The notes below the pieces were generated by a model that was not told the origin of the DNA, searched no databases, and saw nothing but the letters and a program-made list of their open reading frames with translations. Shown here in pieces: positions 13,535 to 15,166 of a stretch of 15,166 bases of DNA; positions within the stretch are counted from its first letter, which is position 1; every line of letters begins with the position of its first letter. A program made the position numbers and the translations under genes. This DNA is from Flavobacterium psychrophilum (GTDB lineage Bacteria > Bacteroidota > Bacteroidia > Flavobacteriales > Flavobacteriaceae), in NCBI GenBank assembly GCA_945905915.1, contig CAMDQL010000043.1, positions 1 through 15,166 on the forward strand. The letters are read 5' to 3'.

Positions 13535-15166
13535 CTATAGTTTTGTTATTATAAACTCGCTTCTTCTATTGGCTTGATGTTCTTCTTCAGTACAAGGCAC
13601 ATTATCTGCACAACTATTCAACAATTGAGTTTCACCATAACCTTTCCCTGTTAATCTATTTGGCGCTACACCATTTTCTATTAACCACTTTATTGTTGAT
13701 TTTGCTCTTCTATCCGACAGACTTATATTATATTTTGAAGTTTGTCGACTATCGGTGTGCGAACGTACATCAATTTCAAGAGTAGGATATTGTTTCATGA
13801 CTTCCAATATTTTAGCTAATTCAACAGCAGCATCTGGACGAATATTTGATTTGTCTATATCAAAATAAATTATATCAATACCTAATGTTTTTCTTAAATC
13901 TCTACCAACTTGTAATGGTTGTAAATTTGGTGTTAACTCAATTAAAACATCTGTAATTCCAGAATCTTTTGGAGTAATGACAAGGGTCTCCTTTGAAGCA
14001 TATTCCTTTTGTTCAAATTGAATTCTGAATTTTGTTTCACACGCAACTTGACCAAAATCAAATTTACCATTTTGATCTGTGGTTAATTCATCGATTTTTA
14101 CATAATTAATATCATACAATACAACTTTAACGCCAGGCATAAGTAATTTAGTTTCTGCATCAACTAGCAATCCTGTAAGACTTTGTTGACAATCTTTTGG
14201 CACTGGAATTGTTTCAGTACATTTATAAATATCATCAAATCCTAAATTATCTTCTTTTCTATTAGAACTAAAGAAACCATTTTTAGTAGCGGTATCCATA
14301 ATAAAAGCAAAATCATCTGAACTGCTATTAACAGGAGTTCCAACATTTTTGATTTTTCCATGTGTTCCATCTTCTTTAAGTTGCGTAATAAAAACATCCA
14401 ATCCTCCTAGCCCAGGATGTCCATCTGAAGAAAAATACAATTCATTGGAATTTGAAATAAAAGGAAATGTTTCTCTTGCTTCAGTATTAATTGATCCTCC
14501 TAAATTAACTGGTGTTCCAAAAGCGCCATCAGAAAGTATGGCAACTTTATAAATATCCGAAAGTCCTTTCGTGCCTGGCATATTTGAAGAAAAATATAGT
14601 GTTTTCTCATCAGGACTTAAAGCAGGATGTGCACAATTATACTCGTTACTATTAAAAGGTAATTCAACAATATTTTCCCAAGAATCTCCAATTTTAGTAG
14701 CTTTATACAATTTTAATAGTGTGGTTTTATTACTATCTCTACCCTTTTTACCATTTAAGAAATTATTTCGGGTAAAATACATCGTTGAGCCATCATTTGT
14801 AAAAACTGGGGTTGATTCATGGAATTTTGAATCAATTTTTTTAGAAAATTTCACAGGAGTTTCTAAGTTACCATTGTCAGAAATTATAGCTCCATACAAA
14901 TTAGTATAAGATTGATTAGTCCAATTGTGCTTTTTTACAAAAACGCCTCCGGTATCTCTTGCAGAAGTAAAAACCAATGTGTTTCTATAAAATGAAGTTC
15001 CATAATCAGAATACTCTGAATTAATTCCTGCATTTTCAATACGATACCTTCCTGAATTCTTTTTAATTTCTTCTAAATAATTAGTTTGATTATTAGATAA
15101 AATTGCACGCAAATCAGCTTTATTAAATTTATTAAATTGAGCCATCATTACATCTGCTTTTTTGTA
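13535..15166 (-). CDS. TPR/PD40/OmpA-family outer-membrane protein (N-terminus outside the window)
   Basis: The frame is open to the right edge, with codons for YKKADV before the first ATG at 15148, so this is the C-terminal part of a longer protein. Counting from that ATG, residues 1-30 look like the end of a TPR region. Four PD40/WD40-like beta-propeller repeats lie near 112-129, 174-201, 228-253 and 278-308 (HPALSPDEKTLYFSSN and FPFISNSNELYFSSD). A carboxypeptidase-regulatory-like fold is near 323-404. The OmpA peptidoglycan-binding domain is at about 425-537, with IDIIYFDIDKSNIRPDAA, VRSHTDSRQTSKYNISLSDRRA and ANRRSEFIITKL. In Flavobacteria such proteins often pair with PorP/SprF proteins in gliding motility and type IX secretion. 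That partner, and hence the exact role, is not visible here. Confidence 0.92.
   Translation of the reverse strand, partial: YKKADVMMAQFNKFNKADLRAILSNNQTNYLEEIKKNSGRYRIENAGINSEYSDYGTSFYRNTLVFTSARDTGGVFVKKHNWTNQSYTNLYGAIISDNGNLETPVKFSKKIDSKFHESTPVFTNDGSTMYFTRNNFLNGKKGRDSNKTTLLKLYKATKIGDSWENIVELPFNSNEYNCAHPALSPDEKTLYFSSNMPGTKGLSDIYKVAILSDGAFGTPVNLGGSINTEARETFPFISNSNELYFSSDGHPGLGGLDVFITQLKEDGTHGKIKNVGTPVNSSSDDFAFIMDTATKNGFFSSNRKEDNLGFDDIYKCTETIPVPKDCQQSLTGLLVDAETKLLMPGVKVVLYDINYVKIDELTTDQNGKFDFGQVACETKFRIQFEQKEYASKETLVITPKDSGITDVLIELTPNLQPLQVGRDLRKTLGIDIIYFDIDKSNIRPDAAVELAKILEVMKQYPTLEIDVRSHTDSRQTSKYNISLSDRRAKSTIKWLIENGVAPNRLTGKGYGETQLLNSCADNVPCTEEEHQANRRSEFIITKL

Noticed and set aside
1-15166. 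CRISPR array, insertion sequence, toxin-antitoxin or phage-defence system
   Set aside because: No direct repeats with spacers, transposase, terminal inverted repeats or defence domains were found. The repeats present are short tandem or degenerate units without spacers.

Overview
The window looks like a piece of a Flavobacteriaceae chromosome, probably Flavobacterium or a close relative. The DNA is strongly AT-rich and no Shine-Dalgarno motifs precede the genes. Upstream regions carry the Bacteroidetes-type promoter (TTG, about 17-19 bases, then TAnnTTTG). The gene content is also typical: archaeal-like UbiA prenyltransferase beside mevalonate genes, a lipoprotein LptC, and a PD40/OmpA protein of the kind tied to gliding or type IX secretion. 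All genes are intact except the last, which runs off the right edge.

Layout. (1) Bases 1-175 hold no convincing gene, only two copies of a degenerate intergenic repeat built on CTTTGCG/CTTAGTG units. (2) tspO (176-652, minus) is divergent from an isoprenoid cluster on the plus strand: diphosphomevalonate decarboxylase, a mevalonate-kinase-type GHMP kinase, and a UbiA-family geranylgeranylglycerol-phosphate geranylgeranyltransferase. (3) An RluB-type rRNA pseudouridine synthase follows with its own promoter and terminator, then a small NTF2/SnoaL-like gene. (4) dusB (minus) converges on that gene with only six bases between stop codons, and is divergent from lepA (plus). (5) After two hairpin terminators comes a minus-strand envelope cluster, transcribed in the order coaX, outer-membrane beta-barrel protein, lptC, 60-residue membrane protein, ppiD-like foldase. 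(6) tRNA-Phe(GAA) lies back to back with coaX on the plus strand and ends in two strong hairpins. (7) A truncated TPR/PD40/OmpA protein (minus) closes the window.

How the parts relate. The isoprenoid block would turn mevalonate into prenyl precursors and attach a prenyl chain to a membrane lipid or other acceptor. The rRNA and tRNA modification enzymes, lepA and tRNA-Phe are translation functions. The coaX-to-ppiD cluster combines coenzyme A supply with LPS export, an outer-membrane protein and periplasmic folding.

I found no unmistakable new multi-gene system. The least ordinary signals are two families of short intergenic repeats (a seven-base-periodic GTTTNNN array in three places, directly before two start codons, and the CTTTGCG family), the missing standard start codon at the expected coaX N-terminus, a U-U mismatch in the tRNA-Phe T stem, and the archaeal-type lipid prenyltransferase next to mevalonate genes.
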